A stretch of 64,000 bases of DNA from Nocardia anaemiae NBRC 100462 (GCF_001612725.1 NZ_BDAZ01000019.1:92003-156002); one strand, 5' to 3'. Positions 37,607 through 46,641 are shown, counted from the first letter of the stretch. Made by a program: numbers and translations. The notes: a model not told the origin generated them from the sequence alone.

Positions 37607-38164
37607 TCAAGTGGTGGCCAATTGCTTCCAGATCCGCCGCTGATGCTTGGCCAGGTGATCGGGCGCCTTCGGCTGCCACAGCAACCGCATACCCGCCTCC
37701 TCCGGCGTCCGGTCGGCCTTGCTCGAGTTGCACGGCGCGCACGCGGCGATCAGGTTGTCCCAGGTATTCGGACCACCCCGGCTGCGCGGCCGGATGTGGT
37801 CGACGGTGCGCGCCCAGGACGCGCAGTACCCGCACCGGTGGTTGTCGCGACGCAGCACACCGGCCAGCGTCGCGCGGCTGCCGTCGTGTATTCGCGTCAC
37901 ATGGTCGAGGTAGACGTAGCGCAGCAGCCGGATCGTCTCCGGCAGCGCGAGCTCGAGGTGCTTGGACCGAATCGGGAAGCGCGGCTCCCGATCCGCGATC
38001 GACTCCGCGGCTCCGCCCATGAGCAGCACCACGGCCCGGTCGGCGCTGATCTCGGTGAGCGCCTCGTAGCTGGCGTTCAACACCAGTACCCGGGCGTGTA
38101 TCCAGTTGTCGACAGTCGACACCACCGGATCGGTGGCACGGTGGAACGTCATGGGAGTCACCAT
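37607..38164 (-). CDS. HNH endonuclease family protein
   Basis: 185 residues. The C-terminal HNH domain is complete: CGYC at about 112, DHIRPRSRGG with the catalytic histidine, NLIAACAPCN closing the zinc-binding pair. The N-terminal part (ARVLVLNASYEALTEISADR) is that of the widespread actinobacterial HNH family that lacks a restriction partner. ATG 38164 or the ATG four codons later could be the start. It is 27 bases from the WhiB gene and probably co-transcribed. Confidence 0.92.
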   Translation of the reverse strand: MVTPMTFHRATDPVVSTVDNWIHARVLVLNASYEALTEISADRAVVLLMGGAAESIADREPRFPIRSKHLELALPETIRLLRYVYLDHVTRIHDGSRATLAGVLRRDNHRCGYCASWARTVDHIRPRSRGGPNTWDNLIAACAPCNSSKADRTPEEAGMRLLWQPKAPDHLAKHQRRIWKQLATT

Positions 38165-38384
38165 GTTTCGAGAGAGCGAGCAGATCCGAAGGCGAGGGTC
38201 GGTCAGTTACCGGCCAGGAGGCGGCGCGGTTTCTGCTCGACGCGCGCGTCATACCGACGCGGGCTCGATACGACAATGGTCACGGCCGCCGCCTCCTTCC
38301 TCATGCTCGTGAGCACCCGCGGAATCGGGTGATCATCGTCGAAATCCATGGTGGCACAACGCACCCACCGCTGGCGAAGGGTTT

Positions 38385-39290
38385 TCAGGCCAGGCCGACC
38401 AGCCACTGCCGCAGCCACGAGGTGGCGGTGGCGCCGCTGGCATCCACGACGTAGGTCGGATAGTTCTGGTGCACGAACGAGTTGTAGAACCGCTCGAATT
38501 CCTGCTTGCGTTCGTTCATTTCCGGATCGGCGAGCTGGTTCTGGATGAGTGGGGCCACCCCGGTCGCCATCAGGTCGTTGAAGATGGCGAACGCCTCCTG
38601 CTGATAGCGCCACAACTGGGCCGGGTCGGGATCGGAGGCCTGGGCCAGGAATCCGGCGAAGCGGGTCGCGAAGTCGGTGGGCGGCGCGGCGCAGTAGAGG
38701 TCACCGACGGCGCAGATGGTCCGGGTCTTCGGGGTGAGCAAGCCGAAGCCGCCGATGCGCGGGCCGCCCGCACCGGCACCGTCGACCGGCGGGCCGATGA
38801 GCGCGTCGGTCGGGGAGCGGCGCGGATCCGAGATGAGTCCGACCGCGGCGATGCTTTCGGGCCGAACGGGACTCAATCCGGTGCCGATTTCGGCGGCGAG
38901 ATCGCCCGCCGCATCCGCGCCCTGGCTGTAGCCGATCAGCGCGATCTTGGTCTCGGCGCACTGCTGGGCCATCGCCGTGACCAGGCCACGGGCATTATCG
39001 ATGGCCTGCCGCTTGGACCGGCCGTAAACATCGGTCTCCCAGGGGAAAGCGGTCGCCGCGTAGGTCACGTAGTCGGTGCGGGTATTTCGCGGCAGGTTAT
39101 CGGTGACGCTCGCCAGCATGCCTTCGCCGGGATTGGCGTCGGAGGTCTCCCACGTGCCGGGTATCGCCACGACATAGAGGTCGGGGCAGCCAGCGGGGGC
39201 CGCGGCTGTGGTACCGGCGCCGCCGACGGCGCCCATCGCACCTACCATGACGGTTCCTGCCACAGCGCCGATCATCTTGCGCATAAACAT
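38385..39290 (-). CDS. Secreted cutinase family esterase
   Basis: A 301-residue alpha/beta hydrolase with a signal peptide (residues 1-30, MFMRKMIGAVAGTVMVG). Active site: nucleophile in GYSQGAD, the disulfide-bounded aspartate in TICAVGDLYC, and a histidine late in the chain (SFVHQNY). It should cut esters of lipids or cutin-like polymers outside the cell. ATG 39290 is chosen as it gives the signal peptide; the frame to 39422 is not supported. Related to the mycobacterial cutinase-like proteins. Confidence 0.9.
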   Translation of the reverse strand: MFMRKMIGAVAGTVMVGAMGAVGGAGTTAAAPAGCPDLYVVAIPGTWETSDANPGEGMLASVTDNLPRNTRTDYVTYAATAFPWETDVYGRSKRQAIDNARGLVTAMAQQCAETKIALIGYSQGADAAGDLAAEIGTGLSPVRPESIAAVGLISDPRRSPTDALIGPPVDGAGAGGPRIGGFGLLTPKTRTICAVGDLYCAAPPTDFATRFAGFLAQASDPDPAQLWRYQQEAFAIFNDLMATGVAPLIQNQLADPEMNERKQEFERFYNSFVHQNYPTYVVDASGATATSWLRQWLVGLA

Positions 39291-39659
39291 GGTCCACACC
39301 TCGGTGTTGCTAGTTCCGAAGCGGCCGGGGGCCGTACGCGACTGCCTGTCGTCGCGTCGGAGACAACCGTACGGTCTGACCAGGGGTTGATGCGGGAACA
39401 ACCCGAGACAAATGCCGAACATTTTTAACAGAATGTGGCAATACCGACGATTCGCCCGGCGCGCCGGGATGAAGGAGCCGCGGGCGAGGGGGTGCGCGAC
39501 TCCTTCATCGTGTCCGAGGGGCAGTCACCGCCTCGTCCACGGTTGTGTGGTGATCAGGACACCAATGACTCCCTCCCGTGCATCATCGTGTGCCCATCCA
39601 TTGAACCCCGATCGGCGGGCCTTCGTCCCGGCTTCGAGCATTGCCGTTCGAGAAGTTGG
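39291..39659. other. 369-bp gap with one inverted repeat
   Basis: No gene with coding character is seen. The right part (39510-39659) follows the acyl-CoA dehydrogenase stop, the middle holds the hairpin at 39468-39509, and the left part, with an AT-rich stretch at 39420-39430 (AACATTTTTAACAG), should carry the cutinase promoter. Confidence 0.5.
39468..39509. terminator. Hairpin downstream of acyl-CoA dehydrogenase gene
   Basis: GATGAAGGAGCCGCG (39468-39482) and CGCGACTCCTTCATC (39495-39509) pair at 14 of 15 positions with a 12-base loop. On the minus strand it lies 150 bases after the dehydrogenase stop and before the cutinase promoter, so termination is the simplest reading. Confidence 0.55.
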
Positions 39660-40793
39660 TCAATCGATGGGGGTGTGGCCCAACAGAACTCGACCGGTGA
39701 ATCGCGTCTGCTTGGCCCGCGGCAGCGGGTGGAACAGGCAGCCGTGCACGTCGCGATACCACATCTCCATCTCGCAACTGCGCGAAAAGCCAACGCCGCC
39801 AACGGTTTCGATGGCCAGCCGGACGGTATCGACGAGCGCGTCGGCGGCCACGGTCTTGCGGCTGAGGGTGCGTGCGCCATGGCCGTCGGTATTGTCGAAG
39901 CGCAGATTGTCCGAATCGGTGAACATGGCGGCGATCGAATCCGCAGCGGTGGTGTAGGCGTTCATCATCTCGCCCGCGAGCTGGAAGGTATGTGGTTCGG
40001 CGCGGTCGGCGACAAGTGCGGCGGCCAATTCGACTGCGGCGTCGGCGATGCCGAGGTAGGCCGCCATTACCAGCGGCATGGCAGCACCGATCACCACATT
40101 CAGCACCGGGGGCCATATGTCGGCGGGGCGGGTCAGCGAGATTGCGGCATCGGGGACGAAGACATCCTCGAAGACCACCGTATGGGAGCCACTGGCCCGC
40201 AAACCGAGAGTGTCCCAGGTCTTTTCGATGCGAACACCGGGCGCGTCCAACGGTATCGCGAAGTGCAGCACCTGGGGTCCGTCCGGCGCATCACCGCGGC
40301 GGATACTCGTCACCACCACATTGCCGACCTCGCAGCCGCTGGCGGGTGCCTTGCGCGCGCTCACCCGAAAGCCGCCGTCGACACGCTCGGCCCGGCCGTT
40401 GGATTCGACCCAGTCCGAAGCGCCGGTGCTGACCAGGATCGCGCCCGCGGCCACCTTGTGGAAGACCGCCGAGGCGTCGATGCCGTGGTTGTGCCGCCAA
40501 ACCTGTGCGGCGACCAGATGGCTGTGCATGGCGAAGGCGACGGCGGTGGATGGATCGTGGCGGCCGAGTTCGCGCAGGATCTCGCCCATCTCGCGATGCG
40601 ACACACCGCCGCCCCCGAACTCGATGGGTACCAGGGCGGCCGCGAGTCCTGAGGTCCGCAGCAGGTCGAAGGCGGCTACGGAGATGTCGCCGGTACGGTC
40701 GCGGGCGGCGACATCGGCGCGCAGGGTTTCCCCGGCCCGGCGTGCCAGGGCGATCCAGTCGGTGGTGGTGATGTCATGGGCGATAGTCGTCAT
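39660..40793 (-). CDS. Acyl-CoA dehydrogenase family protein
   Basis: 377 residues of the acyl-CoA dehydrogenase fold, with LVPIEFGGGGVSHREMGEIL in the N-terminal domain, the TLGLRASGSHTVVFEDVFVP middle block and VGGVGFSR in the C-terminal domain. The glutamate base of classical fatty acyl-CoA dehydrogenases is not obvious, and the family also contains flavin monooxygenases (SfnB/DszC type), so the reaction is open. It diverges from the HxlR gene across two identical-type operators and is probably that regulator's target. Confidence 0.85.
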   Translation of the reverse strand: MTTIAHDITTTDWIALARRAGETLRADVAARDRTGDISVAAFDLLRTSGLAAALVPIEFGGGGVSHREMGEILRELGRHDPSTAVAFAMHSHLVAAQVWRHNHGIDASAVFHKVAAGAILVSTGASDWVESNGRAERVDGGFRVSARKAPASGCEVGNVVVTSIRRGDAPDGPQVLHFAIPLDAPGVRIEKTWDTLGLRASGSHTVVFEDVFVPDAAISLTRPADIWPPVLNVVIGAAMPLVMAAYLGIADAAVELAAALVADRAEPHTFQLAGEMMNAYTTAADSIAAMFTDSDNLRFDNTDGHGARTLSRKTVAADALVDTVRLAIETVGGVGFSRSCEMEMWYRDVHGCLFHPLPRAKQTRFTGRVLLGHTPID

Positions 40794-40828
40794 GTTTCGA
40801 AGTTAGGAACGGCCGCGATAACCGAATA

Positions 40829-40843
40829 GTCCAGAAAGTGGAC
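40829..40843. promoter_or_regulatory. HxlR operator, copy 1
   Basis: GTCCAGAAAGTGGAC: five-base arms GTCCA/TGGAC around a five-base centre. Repeated 22 bases further on with one base changed. Confidence 0.75.
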
Positions 40844-40850
40844 TCCAACG

Positions 40851-40865
40851 GTCCAGAAAATGGAC
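40851..40865. promoter_or_regulatory. HxlR operator, copy 2
   Basis: GTCCAGAAAATGGAC, identical to copy 1 but for one central base. The 22-base spacing puts both on the same face of the DNA, in the 91-base gap between divergent starts 40793 and 40885. Confidence 0.75.
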
Positions 40866-40884
40866 CCCGGTTCGCGAGGTGACC

Positions 40885-41565
40885 ATGACCAGCACGACCG
40901 CAAGCTATGGCCAATATTGTCCGATCTCCCGTGCGCTCGATGTGGTTGGTGAGCGTTGGTCGCTGCTCATCCTGCGCGATCTGCTCATCGGTACAACTCG
41001 CTTCAATGATCTGGCGCGCGGTCTGCCGGGTCTTTCACGCAGTCTGCTCGCCAAGCGGCTGCGCCGATTCGAGCGGGCCGGACTGATCGAGAAGGTGGGC
41101 AGCGAATACTTGCTCACCGCGGCCGGGCGGGAATTGGAGCCGATCCTGTTCGGCCTCGGCGAATGGGGTGCACGCCGGACCTTCGGTGAACCGCGGCCCG
41201 AGGAGTTGGATGCCGGGCTGCTGGTGTGGTGGATGCACTCACGTCTGGATACGTCCATGTTTCCGGGTAGGCGCCATGTGTTGTGCGTGCGGTTGACCGA
41301 CGATCTTCGGCGCTATTGGATCGTCATCGAATCGGGTGTGCCTTCGGTGTGCGACGCCGATCCCGGCTACCCGGTCGACGTCACCATCAGCTCCGATGTC
41401 GAATCGCTGTACCAGGTTTGGTTGGGACGCATTCCGCTCTCGCACGCTATGCGAACCGGCCGAGTGGAATTCACCGGCCCGACTGCCCTCACCCGACGAA
41501 TGCCCTCGGTGCTGCTGCTGAGTCCTGTTGCGGGATATGCGGATCCGGTCGTGCGTGCCTCGTGA
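40885..41565 (+). CDS. HxlR family transcriptional regulator
   Basis: 226 residues. The N-terminal 110 residues are an HxlR winged helix: YCPISRALDVVGERWSLLIL, then RSLLAKRLRRFERAGLI; the lone cysteine of the redox-sensing HxlR members is present in QYCPIS. The C-terminal half resembles an SCP2-like ligand pocket. ATG 40885 is preferred since GAGGTGA precedes it; GTG 40879 overlaps that sequence. It probably regulates itself and the divergent acyl-CoA dehydrogenase gene through the two operators. Confidence 0.92.
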   Translation: MTSTTASYGQYCPISRALDVVGERWSLLILRDLLIGTTRFNDLARGLPGLSRSLLAKRLRRFERAGLIEKVGSEYLLTAAGRELEPILFGLGEWGARRTFGEPRPEELDAGLLVWWMHSRLDTSMFPGRRHVLCVRLTDDLRRYWIVIESGVPSVCDADPGYPVDVTISSDVESLYQVWLGRIPLSHAMRTGRVEFTGPTALTRRMPSVLLLSPVAGYADPVVRAS

Positions 41566-41568
41566 CCA

Positions 41569-41796
41569 TTACGCGGAAGTCTCCCGCGCGTAGATGTAGT
41601 AGCGGTAGACGCCGTCACCCGGATCGGCGCTCAGCGGCCACTCTCCGTCGGCGAACCATGCCCATTCGAGCGTGCGGCCCGCGTCGTGTTCGGCGATCGA
41701 CTTCGCCCGGTCCAACGAGCTGTCGGTTCCGAGACCCTGATCGTCGGTGCCGCAGAACTCGCAGCTGTGCACCCGTCGCACTTCGTATGCGATCAC
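41569..41796 (-). CDS. Small hypothetical protein, 75 residues
   Basis: From GTG 41796 (GGAGG eight bases upstream) the protein reads RRVHSCEFCGTDDQG early, so a CxxC pair is present, and YRYYIYARETSA at the end. The Cys pair could bind a metal, but there is no second pair. I do not recognise the family. It is convergent with the HxlR gene with three bases between the stops. Confidence 0.65.
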   Translation of the reverse strand: MIAYEVRRVHSCEFCGTDDQGLGTDSSLDRAKSIAEHDAGRTLEWAWFADGEWPLSADPGDGVYRYYIYARETSA

Positions 41797-41948
41797 TCGG
41801 TTACCTCCGGGCATCCAGGTTAGTGCCGTTCGCCACCGTTGTGGGACAACTACGTTGCCACGGAGCCACCGCAAAAACCCGTTTGCGGATGACTGCGGCC
41901 ACTGCTAACTTTCCGAAGGCCGTGCCAGAGAACGAGGAGGTGGTATCC

Positions 41949-42002
41949 GTGAACGCAGTATCGACATGGGTGCTCCCCTTCGGGGTCACGGTCAGGCGAT
42001 AG
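41949..42002 (+). CDS. Possible 17-residue leader peptide upstream of hydrolase gene
   Basis: A GTG at 41949 with a near-perfect AGGAGG eight bases upstream opens a 17-codon frame ending TAG (MNAVSTWVLPFGVTVRR). A hairpin (CGGGAG 42009-42014 with CTCCCG 42030-42035) separates it from the hydrolase start at 42048. The ribosome site is stronger than those of most real genes here. No run of one codon is present, so an attenuation role is only a guess. Confidence 0.4.
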   Translation: MNAVSTWVLPFGVTVRR

Positions 42003-42047
42003 GTCGTCCGGGAGCGCCGTTCAACAGCACTCCCGAAAGGCACGACC

Positions 42048-42782
42048 GTGCAATTCATTACCGAACAGCGCCTCGACGACGACATCCTCGAGCGCGAATT
42101 CACCCTCGGCGAAATCGCTGGCATCCTGTGGACGCCCGGATCCGCAGCCGAACCGATGCCGCTGATCCTGGTCGGCCCCCCTCCCCTCGGGTTGCGCAAG
42201 GCGTACCCGCGACTGCTGGTCAGGGCCCAGCACGCCGTGGCGGAGGGCTACGCCGTGGCCACCATCGAGCTCCCCGGGAGCGGTGACCGGCCCCGTTCGG
42301 CCGCCGCCGATCAGGCCCTCACCGACCTGCACCGCGCGCTGGCGGCTGGCGGGCCGGTCGACGACGAGATCGTCGACCGGCTCATCCTCCCGCTGGTCGA
42401 CAAGGCGGTCCCGGAATGGCGGGCCGCCCTGGACGCCCTGCTCGCGCTGCCCGAGATCGGCGGCCCGGTCGGCTACTCGGGCGGGGTGATCTCCATCGGC
42501 ACCCGGCTGGCGGTGGTCGAGCCGCGCATCGCGGCCGCTGTTCTGTTCGCCGGTAGTTTCGTGCCCCGCGCCATCCTCGAGCAGGCCCGGCAGGTCACCA
42601 TTCCGCTGCATGTCCTGCTGCAGTGGGACGACGAAGGAAACGACCGGCAGGTGGCCCTGGACCTGTTCGACGCCTTCGGCTCCAAGGAGAAGACGTTGCA
42701 CGCCAATATGGGCGGGCACACCGGCGTCCCGCAGTACGCCGGAGAGGAGGCGAACCGGTTCTTCGCCCGGCACCTGAAGTGA
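42048..42782 (+). CDS. Alpha/beta hydrolase family protein
   Basis: 244 residues with the alpha/beta hydrolase fold: LILVGPPPLGLRKAYPR near the oxyanion region, VGYSGGVISIGTR as the nucleophile elbow (serine), then IPLHVLLQWDDEGND for the acid and GGHTGVP for the histidine. Substrate unknown. It begins with GTG 42048. A bidirectional hairpin follows its stop. Confidence 0.85.
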   Translation: MQFITEQRLDDDILEREFTLGEIAGILWTPGSAAEPMPLILVGPPPLGLRKAYPRLLVRAQHAVAEGYAVATIELPGSGDRPRSAAADQALTDLHRALAAGGPVDDEIVDRLILPLVDKAVPEWRAALDALLALPEIGGPVGYSGGVISIGTRLAVVEPRIAAAVLFAGSFVPRAILEQARQVTIPLHVLLQWDDEGNDRQVALDLFDAFGSKEKTLHANMGGHTGVPQYAGEEANRFFARHLK

Positions 42783-42842
42783 GGCCAGGCCGTCAGGCCA
42801 GCTGCAGACAATAGAGCCGTCGGCCAGGAGCCGCGTGGCCGT

Positions 42843-42877
42843 GCTGCTGAGCGTTCACCCGGTGACCGCTCAGCAGC
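42843..42877. terminator. Bidirectional terminator
   Basis: GCTGCTGAGCG (42843-42853) pairs with CGCTCAGCAGC (42867-42877); the loop itself contains TCACC/GGTGA. It lies between convergent stops at 42782 and 42883. Confidence 0.85.
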
Positions 42878-42882
42878 GGGTC

Positions 42883-44172
42883 TCAGAGGTTGCCGACGAT
42901 GTGTTCGAGGCGGCGGGCCACCAGTTCGCGGGCCTGTTCGCGCAGCGCGGGACGGTAGCCGCTGGGATAGACCGGGTCGCCGGGGGTGTAATCCTTCAGT
43001 ACTTCCTTGGCGAGGGTGATCTTGTGGACCTCGGTGGGACCGTCGGCGATGGCCATGACCTCGGCGTAGTTCATCATGTCGACGAACGGGAGGTCCTGGC
43101 TGACGCCGATGGCGCCGTGCAGATGCAGTGCGCGCTGGGCGATATCGTGCATCACCTTCGGCATCGCCACCTTGATGGCGGCGATGTCCTTGCGCACCTT
43201 CAGATAGTCCTGCTCCTTATCGATGCGCCAGGCGGTGCGCAGGACGAGCAGGCGGAACTGCTCCATCTCGATCCAGCTGTCGGCGATGCGTTCCTGGGTC
43301 ATCTGTAGACCCGCGAGCGGACCCTTGCGCATCGGCCGGGAGACGGCGCGTTCGGCCATCATGTCGAAGGCCTTGCGCACCAGTGCGACGGTGCGCATGG
43401 CGTGGTGTACCCGACCGCCCCCGAGGCGGGTCTGCGCGACGATGAAGCCCATACCCTCCTGGCCGAGCAGGTGGTCGGCGGGCACCCGGACATCGGTGAA
43501 GCGCAGATGTCCCTCGTGCTCGCTGAAACCGTGCACGTGGAAGTTCTTCACGATCTCCAGGCCGGGGGTGTCGGCGGGCACGATGAACATCGACATGCCC
43601 TGGTACGGACTGACATCCGGATTCGTGACCACCATGACGATATGGAAGCTGGCGAATTGCGCATTGGAGTTGAACCACTTTTCGCCATTGATGACCCAGG
43701 AGTCGCCGTCGCGCACCGCGCGGGTCTTGAACAGCGTCGGATCCGAGCCGCCGGTCGGTTCGGTCATGACATAGCAGGACCCGATCTCCCCGGCCAGCAA
43801 GGGCTCCAGATACTTGGCCTTCTGCTCGGGGGTGCCGTAATGCGCGAGGATTTCCGCATTACCGGAATCCGGTGCCTGGCAACCGAATACCGATGGCGCC
43901 CACACCGAAGTGCCGAGCACCTCGTTGAGCAGGCCGAGTTTCAGCTGCCCGTAGCCGGGGCCGCCCAGTTCCGGTCCGAGATGGCAGGCCCACAGACCCT
44001 GTTCCTTCACCTTCTCCTTGAGCGGCCGCATGAGCGCCATCGCCTCGGTATTGGTGCGGTCGTAGGGATTCGGGTAGAGCAGATCGAGGGGTTCCACCTC
44101 GGTGCGGACCAACTCCGCCGCCCAGTCCAACTTCTGCTGGTATTCCGGGTCGGTTTCGAAATCCCAAGCCAT
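42883..44172 (-). CDS. Acyl-CoA dehydrogenase (FadE type)
   Basis: A 429-residue acyl-CoA dehydrogenase with SCYVMTEPTGGSDPTLFKT, LHLHGAIGVSQDLPF and the C-terminal ADGPTEVHK, similar to the ACAD10/11-like branch. It should introduce the 2,3 double bond in an acyl-CoA. It is the last gene of the SDR-ADH-TetR-ACAD operon, two bases after the TetR stop. Confidence 0.93.
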   Translation of the reverse strand: MAWDFETDPEYQQKLDWAAELVRTEVEPLDLLYPNPYDRTNTEAMALMRPLKEKVKEQGLWACHLGPELGGPGYGQLKLGLLNEVLGTSVWAPSVFGCQAPDSGNAEILAHYGTPEQKAKYLEPLLAGEIGSCYVMTEPTGGSDPTLFKTRAVRDGDSWVINGEKWFNSNAQFASFHIVMVVTNPDVSPYQGMSMFIVPADTPGLEIVKNFHVHGFSEHEGHLRFTDVRVPADHLLGQEGMGFIVAQTRLGGGRVHHAMRTVALVRKAFDMMAERAVSRPMRKGPLAGLQMTQERIADSWIEMEQFRLLVLRTAWRIDKEQDYLKVRKDIAAIKVAMPKVMHDIAQRALHLHGAIGVSQDLPFVDMMNYAEVMAIADGPTEVHKITLAKEVLKDYTPGDPVYPSGYRPALREQARELVARRLEHIVGNL

Positions 44173-44174
44173 GG

Positions 44175-44849
44175 TCAGCCTTTCGTGTCGGTGATGCCGT
44201 CGAGAACGGTGGACGCCACAATGTCGGCGATTTCGTCGGGGGAGCGCCCGCCGTGCGGGCGGTACCAGAAGGTCACCATGTTCAGCATGCCGAGCACACT
44301 GTTGGTGACCACGTGATCGCTGGTGCGCAGCAGGCCCGCCGCATGACCGGCATCGATGACGCGCTGCCAGCAGGCCTGTATTTCGTCCCGCATTTCCTGT
44401 AGTTCCTCGCCGCGCTCGCCGGTCAGCGCGGTGACATCGCGCAATTGGATGGCGACCTCACGCCGATGCTCGATGATCAGCCCGACGTGGCTGTGGATCA
44501 GCTTGCGCAACTTGACGATCGGGTCGTCGATGCCGCGGGAGATCCGCTGTGCGTCGGTGAGCATGAGCTGGATGTAATCGCGCAGGATCTGCCAGAGCAG
44601 CTCTTCCTTGGAACCGATGTGGTAGTACAGCGCGCCCCGCTGCACCCCGGCCCGATCACCGATTTCCGCGACGCCGGTGCCGTGGAAACCCTGCTCCGCG
44701 AACAGTTCCACCGCCGCCGCCACGATGCGCGCCCTGGTCGCCTCGGCGGTGGTCTCCGCGGCCGGTGGACGACCGCGACGACGAGGTGAAGCGAAATCCG
44801 TCACCCGGCCACCATCCCTCGTCGAATCGCTGCGCGATGCCGCGGTCAT
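44175..44849 (-). CDS. TetR family regulator
   Basis: 224 residues. A basic N-terminal tail ([12 protein letters not shown]) precedes the HTH (RARIVAAAVELFAEQGFHG, IGDRAGVQRGALYYHIGSKE). The C-terminal domain is of the TetR_C_33-like type common in lipid-degradation regulators. Its ATG overlaps the ADH stop (ATGA). Likely represses its own operon through the dyad at 46667-46688. Confidence 0.92.
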   Translation of the reverse strand: MTAASRSDSTRDGGRVTDFASPRRRGRPPAAETTAEATRARIVAAAVELFAEQGFHGTGVAEIGDRAGVQRGALYYHIGSKEELLWQILRDYIQLMLTDAQRISRGIDDPIVKLRKLIHSHVGLIIEHRREVAIQLRDVTALTGERGEELQEMRDEIQACWQRVIDAGHAAGLLRTSDHVVTNSVLGMLNMVTFWYRPHGGRSPDEIADIVASTVLDGITDTKG

Positions 44850-45895
44850 CGGCGTGGATCCAGGACGACCTTGGAAACCTCGTCGGCACGGTCGGCGAAC
44901 ATGCGGTAGGCATTCGCACCGTCCGACATCGGGAAGCGATGTGTGACAACGGCTTCGGGCCGGATTCGTCCGGCCGCGGTGAGCCGCAGCAGGGCGGGCA
45001 GTTCGTATTGGATCGAGCAGAGTCCGATATGGAACTCGAGCTCCTTGACCTGCGCCAGCTGCATATGGAAGGGGAAGGCGCGGTTATGGCTGACGCCGAC
45101 CACGCCGACTCGGCCGCGATGTCCGACGGCACTGATGGCGAGATTGATGGTCGCATCGGCGCCGACCGCCTCGATCGCGACATCCGCACCGCCGCTGAGC
45201 ATCTCGCGGATGACGGTCTTCGGTTCGGCGGATTCGACTATCTCCGCACCCAATTCGGTGGCACGCTTACGGCGCTCGGCCACCAGATCCACGCCGAGCA
45301 CCCGCGAAGCGCCCATCGCGAATGCCGATTGCACGGCCATCAGCCCGACCGGTCCGAGTCCGATCACCACCACGGTGTCACCCGGTGCCATGCGGGTGCG
45401 GCGCGCGCCGTACCAGGCGGTCGGCGCATTATCGGTGAGCACGATCGCCGCCTCATCGCTGACCGTATCGGGAAGCCGTACCAGATTTCCCTCGGCATGG
45501 GGTACGGCGAGATATTCCGCCTGCGCACCTGGGAGCGAGCCGCCGAGTCCGTAGCAGGCATCGGCGGGCATCGGATGGCGTTCGCAGGCCGCCACGATGC
45601 CTGCCTTGCATTTGGCGCAGCGGTTACAGCCGACGGACGCGGAGACGAGCACCCGCTCACCGACCGCGAATCCTTGTATGTCCGAACCCAATTCGACGAT
45701 CTCACCGACCGCCTCGTGCCCGACGCTGTATCCGGTGCCGTCGGTGAAGCCGTGCCCGGCATAGATGTGCAGATCACTTCCGCAGATTCCGGCGGCGGTC
45801 ACGCGAACGATGGCGCCGTCGCGGCCGGGCAGTATCGGATCGGGTACCTCGGTGTACCCGATCTGTTGTGGTCCTTGGTAAGTCAGGGCCTTCAT
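44846..45895 (-). CDS. Zinc-dependent alcohol dehydrogenase (MDR family)
   Basis: 349 residues. Catalytic zinc ligands are Cys38 and His60/Glu61 (GICGSDLH, GHEAVG); the structural zinc cysteines are Cys90, 93, 96 and 104 (CNRCAKC). The Rossmann motif is GLGPVGLMAVQ. It oxidises an alcohol or reduces an aldehyde with NAD(P). ATG 45895 overlaps the SDR stop (ATGA); the longer frame to 45934 is not supported. Confidence 0.93.
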   Translation of the reverse strand: MKALTYQGPQQIGYTEVPDPILPGRDGAIVRVTAAGICGSDLHIYAGHGFTDGTGYSVGHEAVGEIVELGSDIQGFAVGERVLVSASVGCNRCAKCKAGIVAACERHPMPADACYGLGGSLPGAQAEYLAVPHAEGNLVRLPDTVSDEAAIVLTDNAPTAWYGARRTRMAPGDTVVVIGLGPVGLMAVQSAFAMGASRVLGVDLVAERRKRATELGAEIVESAEPKTVIREMLSGGADVAIEAVGADATINLAISAVGHRGRVGVVGVSHNRAFPFHMQLAQVKELEFHIGLCSIQYELPALLRLTAAGRIRPEAVVTHRFPMSDGANAYRMFADRADEVSKVVLDPRR

Positions 45896-46641
45896 CGCCA
45901 CCCGCCGTCCAGTGCCAGGTTCGCGCCGGTGCAATACGCCGAGGCATCCGTCGCGAAGTACAGTGCCGCGCCGACAATCTCATCCGGGCGACCGATCCGT
46001 CCGAGCGCCATATGGCGAGTCAGTTCCGTCCGCAGCTCATCGGGCCACGCCTTGGCTATATCCGTCTCGAACGGACCGCATTGAATCGTGTTGACCCGCA
46101 CCGTCGGTGCGAAACTCTGCGCGAGTCCGCTGGTGAGATTGGCCAATCCGGCTTTGGCGGCCGCGTAGGGGACCGCCAGCGGTTCCGGTCGCGTCGCCTC
46201 GATCGAGGAGATATTGATGATCGAACCGCCACCGGCTGCGGCCATCCGGGTACCGATCAAGCTCGACAAACGGAACGGGCCCTTGAGATTCACCGCGATC
46301 ACCTTGTCGAACATCTGCTCGCTGACCTGATCCAGGCTCGGATACAGCAGCGACATCCCGGCATTGTTGACCAGCACGTCGACCTTGCCGAACTCCGCGT
46401 AGGCCGCCTCGACCAGCGCATCGCACTGCGCCCAGTCGCTGATATTGCACGCCACCGGCAATGCGCGCCGACCATGGGTGTTCTTTACCTCATCGGCGAG
46501 TTCGACGCACCCGTCGAGCTTGCGACCGGCGATCACCACATCCGCACCGGCGGCTGCGAAGGCCAGCACCATCTGGCGACCGAGCCCGCGGCTACCGCCC
46601 GTGACCAGCGCGACCTTATCCGCTAACGACTGTCCTGGCAT
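45892..46641 (-). CDS. Short-chain dehydrogenase/reductase
   Basis: 249 residues, classical SDR: cofactor motif TGGSRGLG near residue 14, NNAG, catalytic Ser146, Tyr159 and Lys163 (VPYAAAKAG) and the C-terminal GANLALDGGW. First gene of the four-gene operon. ATG 46641 has GGAG five bases upstream; frame extension to 46707 runs into the dyad. Confidence 0.93.
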   Translation of the reverse strand: MPGQSLADKVALVTGGSRGLGRQMVLAFAAAGADVVIAGRKLDGCVELADEVKNTHGRRALPVACNISDWAQCDALVEAAYAEFGKVDVLVNNAGMSLLYPSLDQVSEQMFDKVIAVNLKGPFRLSSLIGTRMAAAGGGSIINISSIEATRPEPLAVPYAAAKAGLANLTSGLAQSFAPTVRVNTIQCGPFETDIAKAWPDELRTELTRHMALGRIGRPDEIVGAALYFATDASAYCTGANLALDGGWR

